Source: CAVQJU01 sp963729215 (GTDB taxonomy: Bacteria; Acidobacteriota; Vicinamibacteria; Vicinamibacterales; CAVVIG01). From it: 64,000 nucleotides of DNA. The notes beneath the pieces are model-generated. The model ran no database searches and was not told the origin of the DNA. It saw nothing but the letters and a program-made list of their open reading frames with translations. Below are positions 8,477-17,333 of the stretch, piece after piece; position 1 is the stretch's first letter, and each line of letters starts with the position of its first letter. Position numbers and translations under genes: made by a program. The DNA is taken from NCBI GenBank assembly GCA_963729215.1, contig CAVSND010000028.1, positions 1-64,000 of the forward strand, in the 5' to 3' direction.

Positions 8477-10030
8477 TCAGCAGCCGTCGCCCGACGGAGA
8501 TGTACTCAGCGAGAACACGGTCCAGACGTACATGCGCGACGTCCAGTTGTTGATGTTGACTCGCGTCACCCACGAGGGAAGCGTCCGCACGACCGGCGTG
8601 CACCCGATCCGGTTCTGGGCGGTCCACAGCGGCGGGCGGAGCGACGGTTGGAAGAGGAACACCCGGCCGTGTCCGTTCGCGATCGCGGCGCGCAGTTCCT
8701 CGACGTCGCCCACCTTCTTCACCGTCACGTTGGCGGGGCGATAGAAGTTCAACTGGTAGCTGCCCATCGAATACGGCAAAAGGGACCCGGTGTAGAGCAC
8801 GATCGGTTGTTCGCGGCTTTCGTCGTAGAGCCACTTGTAGACGGTCACGGTTTCGCTGGATGGCTTGAACGTCATGAACAGCAGGGCCAGCGTGTTCAGT
8901 GCGATGAAGACCCGGACGGCCGTTGCCGCGCCCCGGCGGCCTTGCCAGCCGGCGAGTCGAGCCTGCAACGACGCCGGCAGGTTGTCCGCGGCCAGGACGA
9001 GCAGGGGCACGATGGCGTAAGTGATCGGGATGAGAAAACGCACTTCCTTGTGCCCGAGGACGGTGTGGCCGATCACAAACGGGAGGACCGCCCACACGAG
9101 GACGTTCCTCCGGCAGAGCCACATGCCCGCGCCGAGCAGCCCGACGAGCACGAGGCTGAACGGCGGCACGAGGATGGCCAGCATCTGCACGAAATAGAAC
9201 CACCACGGCTGGGTCCCAAACATCGCCGCCTTGCCCTCGACGAGGTTCGCGTGGAAGTAGTTGTACGGCGTGTTGACCCACGCGCCGTACAACCAGTGGT
9301 CGAGCACGATATTGAGCGCGCACGCCAACGCAAACGACGCGGCGAGCACGGCGATCGCACGCGCCCTGGCGCCGCGAATGAACACGAGCCACAGGCCAGC
9401 TCCGGCGATCGCAAATCCAACTTGATATCGACAGTAGAAGGCGGCGCCCCACGCAAACCCGGCGAGGGCCGTGCGGAGAATGGCGCGCCTTGTGTTTTCC
9501 GGATTGGTCGCGTCGAGCAGCAGGCACAGGCCGCCGAAGAAGAGCAACCCGCCCCAGTTTTCGGATCCGAATCGTCCGTGCGTGTACGGGAGAAACCAGA
9601 GAAAGAGCATGCCGGGCAGCAGCAGGCGCTTGAGCGAAGCGTCGCGTACCCACGGGAGGACACGAATGCAGAGTTCGAGCGAAATCCACAGGCCGAGCAG
9701 TCCCGAAACCAGCCGGAGCAGGAATGACGCGAAGAACGGCGTGAACCATCCGAGGGCGTCGAGAACCCTGAAGAGGCCGGCGGCGAGAAACGGCTGGAGG
9801 GCGGGCCGCATCTTCGCGTCAAATTCCCAGGCCAGCCCGCTAACTGGCGTCCGCCCGAGCTTGTACCAGGCGAACTCGAGAATCTGAAAATGCTCGTCGT
9901 GGCTGAAGAACCCCCGATTGAACCAGGCCGACGCCACGCAGATCGCCGCGGCGGCCGCAATCATCCCTCGCACCGGTGTGCCAGGAAGCTCGGATTCGAG
10001 CGCGCGCAGGACGCGAGATGATTTGAACAT
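8477..10030 (-). CDS. GT22-type mannosyltransferase (Alg9/PIG-B-like integral membrane protein)
   Basis: A polytopic membrane glycosyltransferase of 517 residues. Early in the protein the sequence FSHDEHFQILEFAWYKLG supplies the acidic DE pair of the first periplasmic loop used by GT-C enzymes. Later GHKEVRFLIPITY is the hallmark of the GT22 family. About ten hydrophobic segments are visible. GT22 enzymes transfer mannose from a lipid-linked donor; the bacterial acceptor is unknown. The start at 10030 was chosen because the longer frame begins in a basic, low-complexity antisense stretch. It is followed on the same strand by no close partner; the small gene upstream begins 23 bases before it. 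Confidence 0.85.
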   Translation of the reverse strand: MFKSSRVLRALESELPGTPVRGMIAAAAAICVASAWFNRGFFSHDEHFQILEFAWYKLGRTPVSGLAWEFDAKMRPALQPFLAAGLFRVLDALGWFTPFFASFLLRLVSGLLGLWISLELCIRVLPWVRDASLKRLLLPGMLFLWFLPYTHGRFGSENWGGLLFFGGLCLLLDATNPENTRRAILRTALAGFAWGAAFYCRYQVGFAIAGAGLWLVFIRGARARAIAVLAASFALACALNIVLDHWLYGAWVNTPYNYFHANLVEGKAAMFGTQPWWFYFVQMLAILVPPFSLVLVGLLGAGMWLCRRNVLVWAVLPFVIGHTVLGHKEVRFLIPITYAIVPLLVLAADNLPASLQARLAGWQGRRGAATAVRVFIALNTLALLFMTFKPSSETVTVYKWLYDESREQPIVLYTGSLLPYSMGSYQLNFYRPANVTVKKVGDVEELRAAIANGHGRVFLFQPSLRPPLWTAQNRIGCTPVVRTLPSWVTRVNINNWTSRMYVWTVFSLSTSPSGDGC

Positions 10031-10053
10031 GCGGGCAGGTCTGTCCCCGTGGT

Positions 10054-10305
10054 TCACCGGTCGAACAGGCGCCAGCCGCCCGCTTTCAACCGGATCTCCA
10101 GTTCCTCGAGTGTGCGGCCGGCGTCTTCCGCCCTGTTGAAGTCGTCCTCCTTGATGAGGGTCGGCTTGCCGCCCGCCTTCTCGGTGGATCTCCACAGCTC
10201 GGCGCCGCCGGGAACAATCCGCAGCTTATAGGCGCGCGTTTCGTCACCCTTGCTGCACCGGAGGAACTCTCGAAGGTCGCCGGGGTCCTGTTCCTGGTCA
10301 TCCAT
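10054..10305 (-). CDS. Small hypothetical protein (83 aa)
   Basis: An acidic-basic soluble protein, MDDQEQDPGDLREFLRCS onward, with a strand-like region TRAYKLRIVPGGAELWRS and an ending GGWRLFDR. AAGGGG lies upstream of the ATG as a possible ribosome site. I do not recognise the family. It lies 23 bases upstream of the GT22 gene on the same strand and is probably co-transcribed with it. Confidence 0.6.
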   Translation of the reverse strand: MDDQEQDPGDLREFLRCSKGDETRAYKLRIVPGGAELWRSTEKAGGKPTLIKEDDFNRAEDAGRTLEELEIRLKAGGWRLFDR

Positions 10306-10408
10306 TGAGCCGCCCCTTTTCCCGCTAAGTATGGCCGCATCACGGGCCGATTGCCGCGTGGCAGTGTTTTATTCCGCAGATCCGCGAGTGTCCGTTAGGA
10401 TTGGAGCT

Positions 10409-13276
10409 ATGACCTTGCGCCTTCGCCTCGCCGTCAGCGTTGTGTTCGCAGCCTTGCTCGCCGTTCCCGGCCTGGTGGGATTGGCGCAGACGCCGGCCGG
10501 GCGCGAGACATCCGCAGCGTCGGTCGCGTCTTACCCGCTTGCCGAGCTCATGCCGGTCGATCCCGAAGTCGTGGTCGGCACCCTCCCGAACGGGCTGCGC
10601 TACTACGTACGGGCGAACGGGAAGCCCGGACGCCGCGCCGAGCTGCGGCTCGTCGTGAAAGCCGGTTCCGTGCTGGAAGACGAGGACCAGAAAGGGCTCG
10701 CGCATTTCGTCGAGCACATGGAGTTCGAGGGGACCCGCAACTTCCCCAAACAGGGCATCGTCGATTTCCTGACGTCGCTCGGCTTGAGTATCGGCGCCGA
10801 CGCGAATGCGGCGACGAGCTACGACGATACCCAGTACACGCTGGGCGTGCCGACCGACGTGCCGGGGGTGCTGGACCGCGCGCTGCTCGTGCTGGAGGAT
10901 TGGGCGCAGGGCGCGACATTCGATCAGGCCGGCATCGACCGGGAGCGCGCCATTGTCCTGGCGGAATGGCGGATGCGGCTCGGTGCGGGCGAACGCACGC
11001 AGGACAAGATCCGCCGGGTGCAGCTCGAAGGATCCCGTTACGCGGATCGGCTGCCGATCGGCGATCCGAACGTCATCGAACGCGCGCAGCGCGAGCAGCT
11101 GACCCGCTTCTACCGCGACTGGTACCGTCCGGACCTCATGGCCGTGATCGTCGTGGGCGACGTTGACCGCGACGCCGTCGTGGCGATGATCAAGTCGCAT
11201 TTCACGTCGCTGACATCCCCGGCGCCGAAGCGTCCACGCCCCGTGTTCGACGTGCCGGACCACCCTGGCACGCGCTACGCGGTCATTGCCGACAAGGAAA
11301 CGACCGGGACGGCCGTTCAGCTCAGCGACCTCAGGCCGGCGCGCAACCAGGGATCGGTCGGCGGCTATCGCGAGTTGATGCTCGATCAGCTGTTTGCGAA
11401 CATGCTCGGCGACAGGCTCGAGGAGCTGAGTCAGGGAGCCAATCCGCCTTTTCTGCGAGCCGCCGCCGGCCGTGGCCTCTTCCCGACCGCCAGAACACGG
11501 GACGAAGCGATTCTCCAGGCGCTGGTCTCGAACGACGGCGTGACGGCCGGCCTCGATGCCCTCGTGACCGAGCTCCAGCGCGTCGCGCGCTTCGGGTTCA
11601 CGCCGACGGAGCTTGCCCGTGCGAAACAGGTGATGATGGGCGGGTTCGAGCGCGCGGTGACGGAAAGCCCGGATCGCGAATCATCGAGTCGCGCGGACGA
11701 ATACACGCGCAACTTTCTTCAGAGCGAAGCGCTGCCTACGATCTGGCAGGAGCTCGCGTTTCACCGGCGATTCCTGCCGGGGCTCACGCTGGCTGAGGTG
11801 AACGCGCTCACGAAGGACTGGTTTCCGGACCAGAACCGGCTCGTCGTCGTCGCGGCGCCCGAAGCGGCCGGCGTGGTGCTGCCACGACAGGAGCAGCTCG
11901 AGGCGGCTGTGAAGACCGCGACGGCGAAGCGGCTCGAGCCATTTGTCGATGCCGCCGCCGGGCAGGCCCTCATGGACTCGCCGCCCCAGCGGGGCACGAT
12001 TGTGAAGACATCCACCCCGTCGAAGGGCGTCACCGAGTGGACGCTCTCGAACGGCGCGACCGTCGTGCTGAAACCGACCACGCTGAAAGAGAACCAGATC
12101 TTGTTCCGCGCGACAGCGCCGGGCGGACTCTCACTGGCCAGCGACGCGGATTTCGTCCCCGCTCGCGTCGCCGACGCGATCGTGCGAGCGGGAGGCGTCG
12201 GAAAATTCAACGCCGTCACACTCGACAAGGTTCTGGCGGACAAGGCCGTTGGCGTCACGCCGTTTATCAACGAGATCCGCGAGGGCATGGGCGGCGGCAG
12301 CACGCCTCAGGACCTCGAAACGATGTTCCAGCTGCTGTACCTGCGCTTCACCCAGCCGCGCGCCGATCCCGTCGCGTTCGCCGCGCTGGCGTCGCAGTCC
12401 AGGGCGCTGCTGGCGAATCAGATGGCCAGCCCGGACGTCGTGTTCGACCAGACGATCGACACGGTGCTCAGCTCGAACAGTCCCCGCCGGCAGCCGGATA
12501 CATCCGCGACCGTAGACCAGTGGGATCTGGCCAAGTCGCTGGCGTTCTACAAGGCGCGATTCTCGGATGCGAGCAACTTCACGTTCGTGTTCGTCGGCAG
12601 CTTCACGCCGGAGATGATCAAGCCGTTCGTGGAGACCTACGTCGCCAGCCTGCCCGCCACGCACAAGCGCGAGACATGGCGCGACGTCGGCATCACGCTG
12701 CCGACAGGAGTCGTCGAAAAGACCATTCAGAAAGGCATTGCGCCGAAGAGCCAGGTGGCGATCGTGCTGTCCGGGCCCTTCGAGTACGACGATGCCCACA
12801 AAATGGCGTTCCGGACGATGGCGCTCATGCTGCAGTCGCGTCTCCTCGAAACGATTCGCCAGGAGCTCGGGGGGACGTACAGCATCACCGCCACACCGCT
12901 CACGCAGAAATATCCACGGCCCGAATTCAGTATCCGGATCGACTGGACGTGCGATCCCGCCCGGACGGCGACTTTGGTGCAGCGGGTGTTCGACGAGATC
13001 CGGTTCGTGAGGCGCACGTCGCTCCAGGCAGAGCGGATGGGCCTCGTTCGCGAAGGCCTCCTGAGGGAATTCGAGCGGAACAGCCAGGACAACGGGTTTG
13101 TCCTCAACCAGCTCGCTCGCCGCTACGAAGACGGCGACCCGGCGGGAATTGCGGCCGGGGACAACACGGTCGAGCAGATCGCGGCGCTGACGAGTGACGC
13201 GATTCAGCAGGCGGCGCAGCGGTATCTGGACACCGCGCACTACGTCAAGGTCACGCTGATGCCCGAAGCCAACTAG
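10409..13276 (+). CDS. Secreted M16-family zinc metalloprotease (PqqL-like, two-domain)
   Basis: A 955-residue exported protease. The ATG at 10409 has GGAG 5 bases upstream and begins a signal peptide ending near GLAQTP. The inverted zinc motif HFVEH is at about residues 98-102, with the third ligand Glu in VLAEW about 80 residues later. This matches the active N-terminal half of pitrilysin/PqqL proteins. The C-terminal half (from about residue 540) repeats the fold without a zinc motif, as usual. It probably degrades peptides in the periplasm. It is convergent with the next gene, with an inverted repeat between them. Confidence 0.9.
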   Translation: MTLRLRLAVSVVFAALLAVPGLVGLAQTPAGRETSAASVASYPLAELMPVDPEVVVGTLPNGLRYYVRANGKPGRRAELRLVVKAGSVLEDEDQKGLAHFVEHMEFEGTRNFPKQGIVDFLTSLGLSIGADANAATSYDDTQYTLGVPTDVPGVLDRALLVLEDWAQGATFDQAGIDRERAIVLAEWRMRLGAGERTQDKIRRVQLEGSRYADRLPIGDPNVIERAQREQLTRFYRDWYRPDLMAVIVVGDVDRDAVVAMIKSHFTSLTSPAPKRPRPVFDVPDHPGTRYAVIADKETTGTAVQLSDLRPARNQGSVGGYRELMLDQLFANMLGDRLEELSQGANPPFLRAAAGRGLFPTARTRDEAILQALVSNDGVTAGLDALVTELQRVARFGFTPTELARAKQVMMGGFERAVTESPDRESSSRADEYTRNFLQSEALPTIWQELAFHRRFLPGLTLAEVNALTKDWFPDQNRLVVVAAPEAAGVVLPRQEQLEAAVKTATAKRLEPFVDAAAGQALMDSPPQRGTIVKTSTPSKGVTEWTLSNGATVVLKPTTLKENQILFRATAPGGLSLASDADFVPARVADAIVRAGGVGKFNAVTLDKVLADKAVGVTPFINEIREGMGGGSTPQDLETMFQLLYLRFTQPRADPVAFAALASQSRALLANQMASPDVVFDQTIDTVLSSNSPRRQPDTSATVDQWDLAKSLAFYKARFSDASNFTFVFVGSFTPEMIKPFVETYVASLPATHKRETWRDVGITLPTGVVEKTIQKGIAPKSQVAIVLSGPFEYDDAHKMAFRTMALMLQSRLLETIRQELGGTYSITATPLTQKYPRPEFSIRIDWTCDPARTATLVQRVFDEIRFVRRTSLQAERMGLVREGLLREFERNSQDNGFVLNQLARRYEDGDPAGIAAGDNTVEQIAALTSDAIQQAAQRYLDTAHYVKVTLMPEAN

Positions 13277-13370
13277 CAGGCTGCTGAAGAACGCAGCCTG
13301 AACGTAAAACGCAGAACGTAAAACGTCGAAGTCTGCGCATTTCTTCGTTCTACATTGTGCGTTCTACATT
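13277..13370. terminator. Convergent-gene hairpins: perfect 8-bp stem plus 25-nt imperfect palindrome
   Basis: CAGGCTGC (13277-13284) pairs with GCAGCCTG (13293-13300) directly after the protease stop. Next, a 25-base arm at 13301-13325, made of two AACGTAAAACG-like units, is complementary to 13346-13370 at 20 of 25 positions. The location between two convergent genes fits a bidirectional terminator. No T-run follows the first hairpin. Confidence 0.55.
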
Positions 13371-13394
13371 CAGGGCGGTGTCTTCGGGGCCCTG

Positions 13395-14138
13395 CTAGAA
13401 CCTGACTCCCGCCGCGACGCGCACCTGCCGGTCGGGCGTGTAGTTCACGTGGGGATCCACCGCGACGCGCGCGAACCATCGCCTCCAATCGACATCCACG
13501 CTCTTGACCCACGCATTCACGACCAGCCCGTCGTCGCCGTTGCCGTGCTCGTTGACGGCTTCGAGGGTCAGCCGCCACGACCGCGGCAGATACCGCCTGA
13601 AGTAGATGTGCGTGTTGGTCTGGCCGGTGTCGAGCCGGTTGTCGTGGATGACGTACACCGACGCGCGGTTGCCGTCGCGATCGACGTAGCCGGCCCCGAA
13701 TTGAATGTAGTCGTTGGGATCGAACCCGAGGTTCCAGTACGGCTCGAGGTTGGTACGTCCCGTTCCCACGATGCCGATGAAGCCCCGGCCCACCTCGGCA
13801 TACAGCGTCGCGCCGACGAATCCGTGCGAGGCCGCCTGGATGGACGGCACGAATGTCAGCCAGTCCCTGTGGTAGTCGTACTCGTAGCCCACGCGAGCCT
13901 GATCGAACCCGTCGCTCTCGTGGTAACCGGCGATCCAGGCCGTACTGGACTTGAACGTATGCCGCAGGTTGACGTCGAGACCGTCCTTGCCCGATGAGAA
14001 GTCGTAGTAGGAGACGGTGAGCTTGTTCCGGGGTGGCTGGGGGGCTTTCTCCACCGTCGGATCGTCCGCGGCGGCAGCCATCCGCGGGGTCAGGGCTGCG
14101 ATGAGGAAAAGTGCGCGGGCGAATCGGCGCATCGGCAA
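13395..14138 (-). CDS. YaiO-like outer-membrane beta-barrel protein
   Basis: A 247-residue exported protein with a signal peptide (RRFARALFLIAALTPRMAAA). The rest is alternating amphipathic strands rich in Tyr and Trp, such as NKLTVSYYDFSSG and WLTFVPSIQAASHG, ending in Phe as outer-membrane barrels do. The layout resembles YaiO-type barrels, whose function is unclear. An ATG at 14132 is an alternative start two codons in. It is convergent with the M16 protease and divergent from the solute-binding protein gene. Confidence 0.72.
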   Translation of the reverse strand: MPMRRFARALFLIAALTPRMAAAADDPTVEKAPQPPRNKLTVSYYDFSSGKDGLDVNLRHTFKSSTAWIAGYHESDGFDQARVGYEYDYHRDWLTFVPSIQAASHGFVGATLYAEVGRGFIGIVGTGRTNLEPYWNLGFDPNDYIQFGAGYVDRDGNRASVYVIHDNRLDTGQTNTHIYFRRYLPRSWRLTLEAVNEHGNGDDGLVVNAWVKSVDVDWRRWFARVAVDPHVNYTPDRQVRVAAGVRF

Positions 14139-14185
14139 TCGTCAGAAGTCTCGGCCGTTCTTGTCGCAAATCATATAATCACGGC

Positions 14186-14998
14186 ATGCGCATTGTCACC
14201 GCGAGCCTCGTAGCCGCTCTGCTCTCAATCTCCGTGGCGGCGCAGTCGCCTTCAGCGACGCTTGCGCCAACCGGCACGCTCCGGGCCGTGTTTCTCGGCA
14301 GCAATCCCGTTCACGGACGTGTCGATCCAAAGACGGGCGCCGCGGCCGGGACCGTTCCGGATCTCGTCAAGGAAATGGCACGCCGCCTGTCGGTTCCGTT
14401 TGCTGTCGTGCCGGCGCCTGACGCCGCGGGCGTCATCGGCGCGCTGAAAAACGGCACGGCGGACATCGGATTCCTGGCGTACGACGAAACGCGCGCGCGC
14501 GAAGTGGATTTTGGCGCGCCGTTTGTCGTGATGCACAACAGCTACCTCGTTGGCGCCGGATCGGCGATTCAGCGCAGCGGCGACGTGGACCGCGCGAACG
14601 TCACCGTCGCCGCCGTCAAAGGCCAGACGCAGGAGCTGTTCGTCAGCAGTCACCTGAAGAGCGCCCGCCTCCGCATCTTTCCGACGATGCCGGCACAAGC
14701 GGAGGTGGAGCGGCTGCTCACGAGCGGCGAAGTCGATGCGTTTGCCATCAACCGCCAGCGATCGCTCGACGCGCAGGCGGCGTCGGCGTCGAAACTGCGC
14801 GCCCTCGCGGACAGTTTCCTGGACGTCGATCAGTGCTTCGTCGTCGCAAAAGGTGATCGTGGCAAGCTGGGCCCCATCGAAACGTTCGTCGCGGACGCGC
14901 GCGCGTCGGGATTCATCAAATCATCGATTGAGCGCGCGGGTGTTGCTGGCGTGGACGTTGCAGCCGACACGAAGTCCGCGAAGGACGCGAAGAAGTAG
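14186..14998 (+). CDS. Periplasmic solute-binding protein, family 3
   Basis: A 270-residue exported binding protein. The signal peptide ends SVAAQS. The SBP_bac_3 pattern follows: LRAVFLGSNP, VPDLVKEMARRLSVPFAVVP, and GALKNGTADIGFLAYDETRAREVDFGAPF. Such proteins usually feed polar amino-acid ABC transporters, but no permease or ATPase is adjacent, so it may act alone as a sensor or scavenger. TATAAT occurs at 14174-14179, only 6 bases before the ATG, with no good -35 box. Confidence 0.85.
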   Translation: MRIVTASLVAALLSISVAAQSPSATLAPTGTLRAVFLGSNPVHGRVDPKTGAAAGTVPDLVKEMARRLSVPFAVVPAPDAAGVIGALKNGTADIGFLAYDETRAREVDFGAPFVVMHNSYLVGAGSAIQRSGDVDRANVTVAAVKGQTQELFVSSHLKSARLRIFPTMPAQAEVERLLTSGEVDAFAINRQRSLDAQAASASKLRALADSFLDVDQCFVVAKGDRGKLGPIETFVADARASGFIKSSIERAGVAGVDVAADTKSAKDAKK

Positions 14999-15061
14999 GG
15001 CGCGGTGTTCGCCATCTTGAAATTTACGGGCGCCTGACGCGGTCTGCGCGAGCCGGTTCGT

Positions 15062-15114
15062 GAACTGCCCGTTTGGGTGATCCGGGCGTTGTGCGCTCGT
15101 GCCACGATGGGCGC
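15062..15114 (+). promoter_or_regulatory. Conserved 5' leader of the inactive HtrA gene
   Basis: The word TTGGGTGATCCG (15073-15084) is followed 20 bases later by CGATGG, then four bases and the ATG. The same words at the same 20-base and 4-base spacings precede the other HtrA gene at 17334-17390. The shared leader suggests common control, perhaps by the LuxR-type regulator encoded between the two genes. Confidence 0.5.
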
Positions 15115-16011
15115 ATGACAACTGAATTGCTGAACTTCTCGAATGCGCTCGCCGATGCCGTCGCCGCCGCCGCGCCTTCCGTGGTCCAGGTGCAGGGCCG
15201 CCGGCGCCCCGCCAGCGGTCTCGTATACGCCGACAACATCGTCGTCACGATGGCGCGCGCGCTTGGGCGCGAGGACGGATTGCACATCCGCCGCCACGAT
15301 GGCCAGACGCTCGACGCGGAAGTGGTGGGCTGGGATCCGACCACGGGCCTGGCGGTCCTGCGCGCGAACGGACTGGACACCAAACCGCTGATTCCTTCAA
15401 CTGCTCCCGCCCGCGTCGGAAACATCGCGCTCGCCCTCGCGCGCTCGTGGAGCAACGCGGTTACCGCCAGCGCGGGCATCGTCTCAGTGATTGGCGGACC
15501 GCTGGCCACCGGCCGTCGCCGCGCTATCGAACATGTGCTGCGCACGACCGCGCCGATGCACGACGGCTTTGCCGGCGGGGCGTTCGTGGATACGTCCGGC
15601 GCGCTGCTCGGCATCACGACCGCGTCGGCCATTCGCGGGCTTGGTGTGGTCATTCCGGCGTCGATCGCATGGCAGACGACGGCCGGCGTCCTCGAACATG
15701 GCGGACTCAAACGCGGGTACCTGGGGATCTCGGGCCAGACGGCGCGGCTCGCCGCGAATCAGAAGGATGCGATCGGGCGTGACGAAGCGCTCGTCGTCGT
15801 CGGCGTGCCGCCGGGGAGCCCGGCGGCCGCCGCGGGACTCCTCGTAGGCGACGTGCTGTTCGAACTGGACGGCCATGCCGTCGGGTCGCCCGAGCACCTG
15901 CTCGACCTGCTGGCCGGCTACCGCGTGGGCCGGGAGGCGGCGCTGCGAGTGCTGCGTGGCGGCGCCGCGACGGACGTCCGCGTCACGATCGGCGAGCGGC
16001 CCGCGGACTGA
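15115..16011 (+). CDS. Catalytically dead HtrA-like pseudoprotease with PDZ domain
   Basis: A 298-residue paralogue of the trypsin-PDZ protein encoded at 16377-17333. Alignment by eye shows loss of all three catalytic residues. TNSHVV becomes TMARAL (His to Arg48), GTDLAVLR becomes TTGLAVLR (Asp to Gly78), and NPGNSGGPL becomes HDGFAGGAF (Ser to Ala153). The fold-defining glycines and the C-terminal PDZ domain (about 205-298, PPGSPAAAAGLLVGDVLFEL) are kept. There is no signal peptide, so it should be cytosolic. It may bind peptides or regulate the active partner; this is inference. The stop overlaps the next start as TGATG, so the regulator is translationally coupled. Confidence 0.85.
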   Translation: MTTELLNFSNALADAVAAAAPSVVQVQGRRRPASGLVYADNIVVTMARALGREDGLHIRRHDGQTLDAEVVGWDPTTGLAVLRANGLDTKPLIPSTAPARVGNIALALARSWSNAVTASAGIVSVIGGPLATGRRRAIEHVLRTTAPMHDGFAGGAFVDTSGALLGITTASAIRGLGVVIPASIAWQTTAGVLEHGGLKRGYLGISGQTARLAANQKDAIGRDEALVVVGVPPGSPAAAAGLLVGDVLFELDGHAVGSPEHLLDLLAGYRVGREAALRVLRGGAATDVRVTIGERPAD

Positions 16012-16391
16012 TGCGTGTGCTGCTCGTCGGACCGGCGTCCGAGCGTGCGCGGTTGAGGGCGCAGCTCGATCGCTCGATCGAGGTCACGGGCGAGTTCGCG
16101 ACGCTCGCCGAGGCCCGCGCGGCAGAACTCGACGTCGACGCGCTGCTCATGGCGCCCGTCCGCAACCGTTCGCCGGCCCCGGAAGATGACGTCGAGCCGC
16201 TGACCTCGCGCGAGATCCAGGTGCTGACGCTGCTGGCGGAGGGCCTGCCGAACAAGGCGATCGCCAACCGGCTCGGGATCAGCGACCAGACCGTCAAGTT
16301 CCACGTGGCCTCGGTGTCCGGCAAGCTGGGCGCGGCCAATCGCACCGACGCTGTCCGGCGCGCCGTGCGCCGGGGGCTAATCGCGTTGTGA
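16011..16391 (+). CDS. LuxR/NarL-type regulator with vestigial receiver
   Basis: A 126-residue protein. The C-terminal ~62 residues (LTSREIQVLTLLAEGLPNKAIANRL, then SDQTVKFHVASVSGKL) are a clear NarL/LuxR DNA-binding domain. The first ~50 residues begin like a receiver (MRVLLVGPASERARLRAQL) but lack the acidic pocket and the phospho-acceptor Asp, and about half the domain is missing. Phosphorylation control is therefore unlikely. The start overlaps the pseudoprotease stop by one base, and its 3' end overlaps the convergent active HtrA gene by 15 bases. It is a candidate regulator of both proteases through their shared leader. Confidence 0.85.
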   Translation: MRVLLVGPASERARLRAQLDRSIEVTGEFATLAEARAAELDVDALLMAPVRNRSPAPEDDVEPLTSREIQVLTLLAEGLPNKAIANRLGISDQTVKFHVASVSGKLGAANRTDAVRRAVRRGLIAL

Positions 16392-17333
16392 TTCGGCAGG
16401 GACCACGGTGAGCTGTCGCCGTTCGTTGCCGCGAAGCACCGCGAGGATCGTCGGCACGCCGACACGCTCGTCGGTGAGATGCCGGTGAAGATCCCCGACG
16501 GCGGTGATGGCCTCGTCTCCGCAGCCGATCACGACATCGCCGTCGCGCAGGCCGGCGGCCGCCGCGGGACTCTTCGGCTCGACCGACGTGACGAGCACAC
16601 CTGACGACACCGCGAGCCGGTGGTGCCGCGTGAGCACGCGGGGAATCGGCACCGTCTGGCCGGCGACGCCGATGTAGCTGCGGCGGATCCGGCCGTCCCG
16701 AATCAGCTTCGCGGCGACGAACCTGACCGTATCGCTCGCGATCGCGAAGCACAGCCCCTGGGCGGGCACGATCGTCGCCGTGTTGATGCCGATGACATCG
16801 CCGCGCGTGGTCACGAGCGGTCCTCCGGAGTTGCCGGGATTCAGGGCCGCGTCGGTCTGGATCACGTCGTCGACCAGGCGCCCCGACTCGGTCCGCAGGG
16901 AACGGCCGAGTGCGCTGACGATGCCGGCCGTGACCGAGTGCTGGAGCCCGAACGGGTTTCCTATCGCGACCGCCACCTGGCCCACCCGCACAGTCTTGGA
17001 GTTCCCAAGCGTTGCCCACGGCAGCGATTCGCCGTTCGTGCCCGTGCGGAGCACCGCCAGGTCGGTGCCCGCGTCGCGGCCGACGATATCGGCGCGAAGC
17101 GAGCGTCCGTCCGGCAGCATCGCCGTCACGTGCTCGGCGCGCGCCACGACGTGGCTGTTCGTGAGGACCAGACCGTCCGGCGTGAAGATCACGCCGGAGC
17201 CGTTACCGCGATCCGACTGGATTTTGACGACTGCAGGACCGACCGTCTCGACAACTCGGGTCACGGCGCGCGAGTACGCGTCGAGCAGATGATCGTCGTC
17301 GATGTCGGGGACGTCGTGTGGATGAGGGTTCAC
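16377..17333 (-). CDS. HtrA/DegP-like serine protease with PDZ domain
   Basis: A 318-residue trypsin-PDZ (S1C) protease with an intact triad: His61 in LTNSHVV, Asp91 in GTDLAVLR and Ser169 in NPGNSGGPL. A single PDZ domain occupies about residues 215-310. A GTG start at 17333 is preferred because the distance from the conserved leader then matches that of the dead paralogue; an ATG at 17375 would add 14 residues. No signal peptide or membrane anchor is present, unusual for HtrA proteins, which normally act in the periplasm. It is convergent with the regulator gene and may work with the pseudoprotease. Confidence 0.9.
   Translation of the reverse strand: MNPHPHDVPDIDDDHLLDAYSRAVTRVVETVGPAVVKIQSDRGNGSGVIFTPDGLVLTNSHVVARAEHVTAMLPDGRSLRADIVGRDAGTDLAVLRTGTNGESLPWATLGNSKTVRVGQVAVAIGNPFGLQHSVTAGIVSALGRSLRTESGRLVDDVIQTDAALNPGNSGGPLVTTRGDVIGINTATIVPAQGLCFAIASDTVRFVAAKLIRDGRIRRSYIGVAGQTVPIPRVLTRHHRLAVSSGVLVTSVEPKSPAAAAGLRDGDVVIGCGDEAITAVGDLHRHLTDERVGVPTILAVLRGNERRQLTVVPAESQRD

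Noticed and set aside
8447..9727. Long plus-strand frame opposite the GT22 gene
   Set aside because: Composition is basic and repetitive with no domain; it is an antisense shadow of a high-GC gene with clear GT22 motifs.
14174..14179. TATAAT box as promoter of the solute-binding protein
   Set aside because: It lies 6 bases from the ATG and no -35 box is found at normal spacing, so chance is likely.
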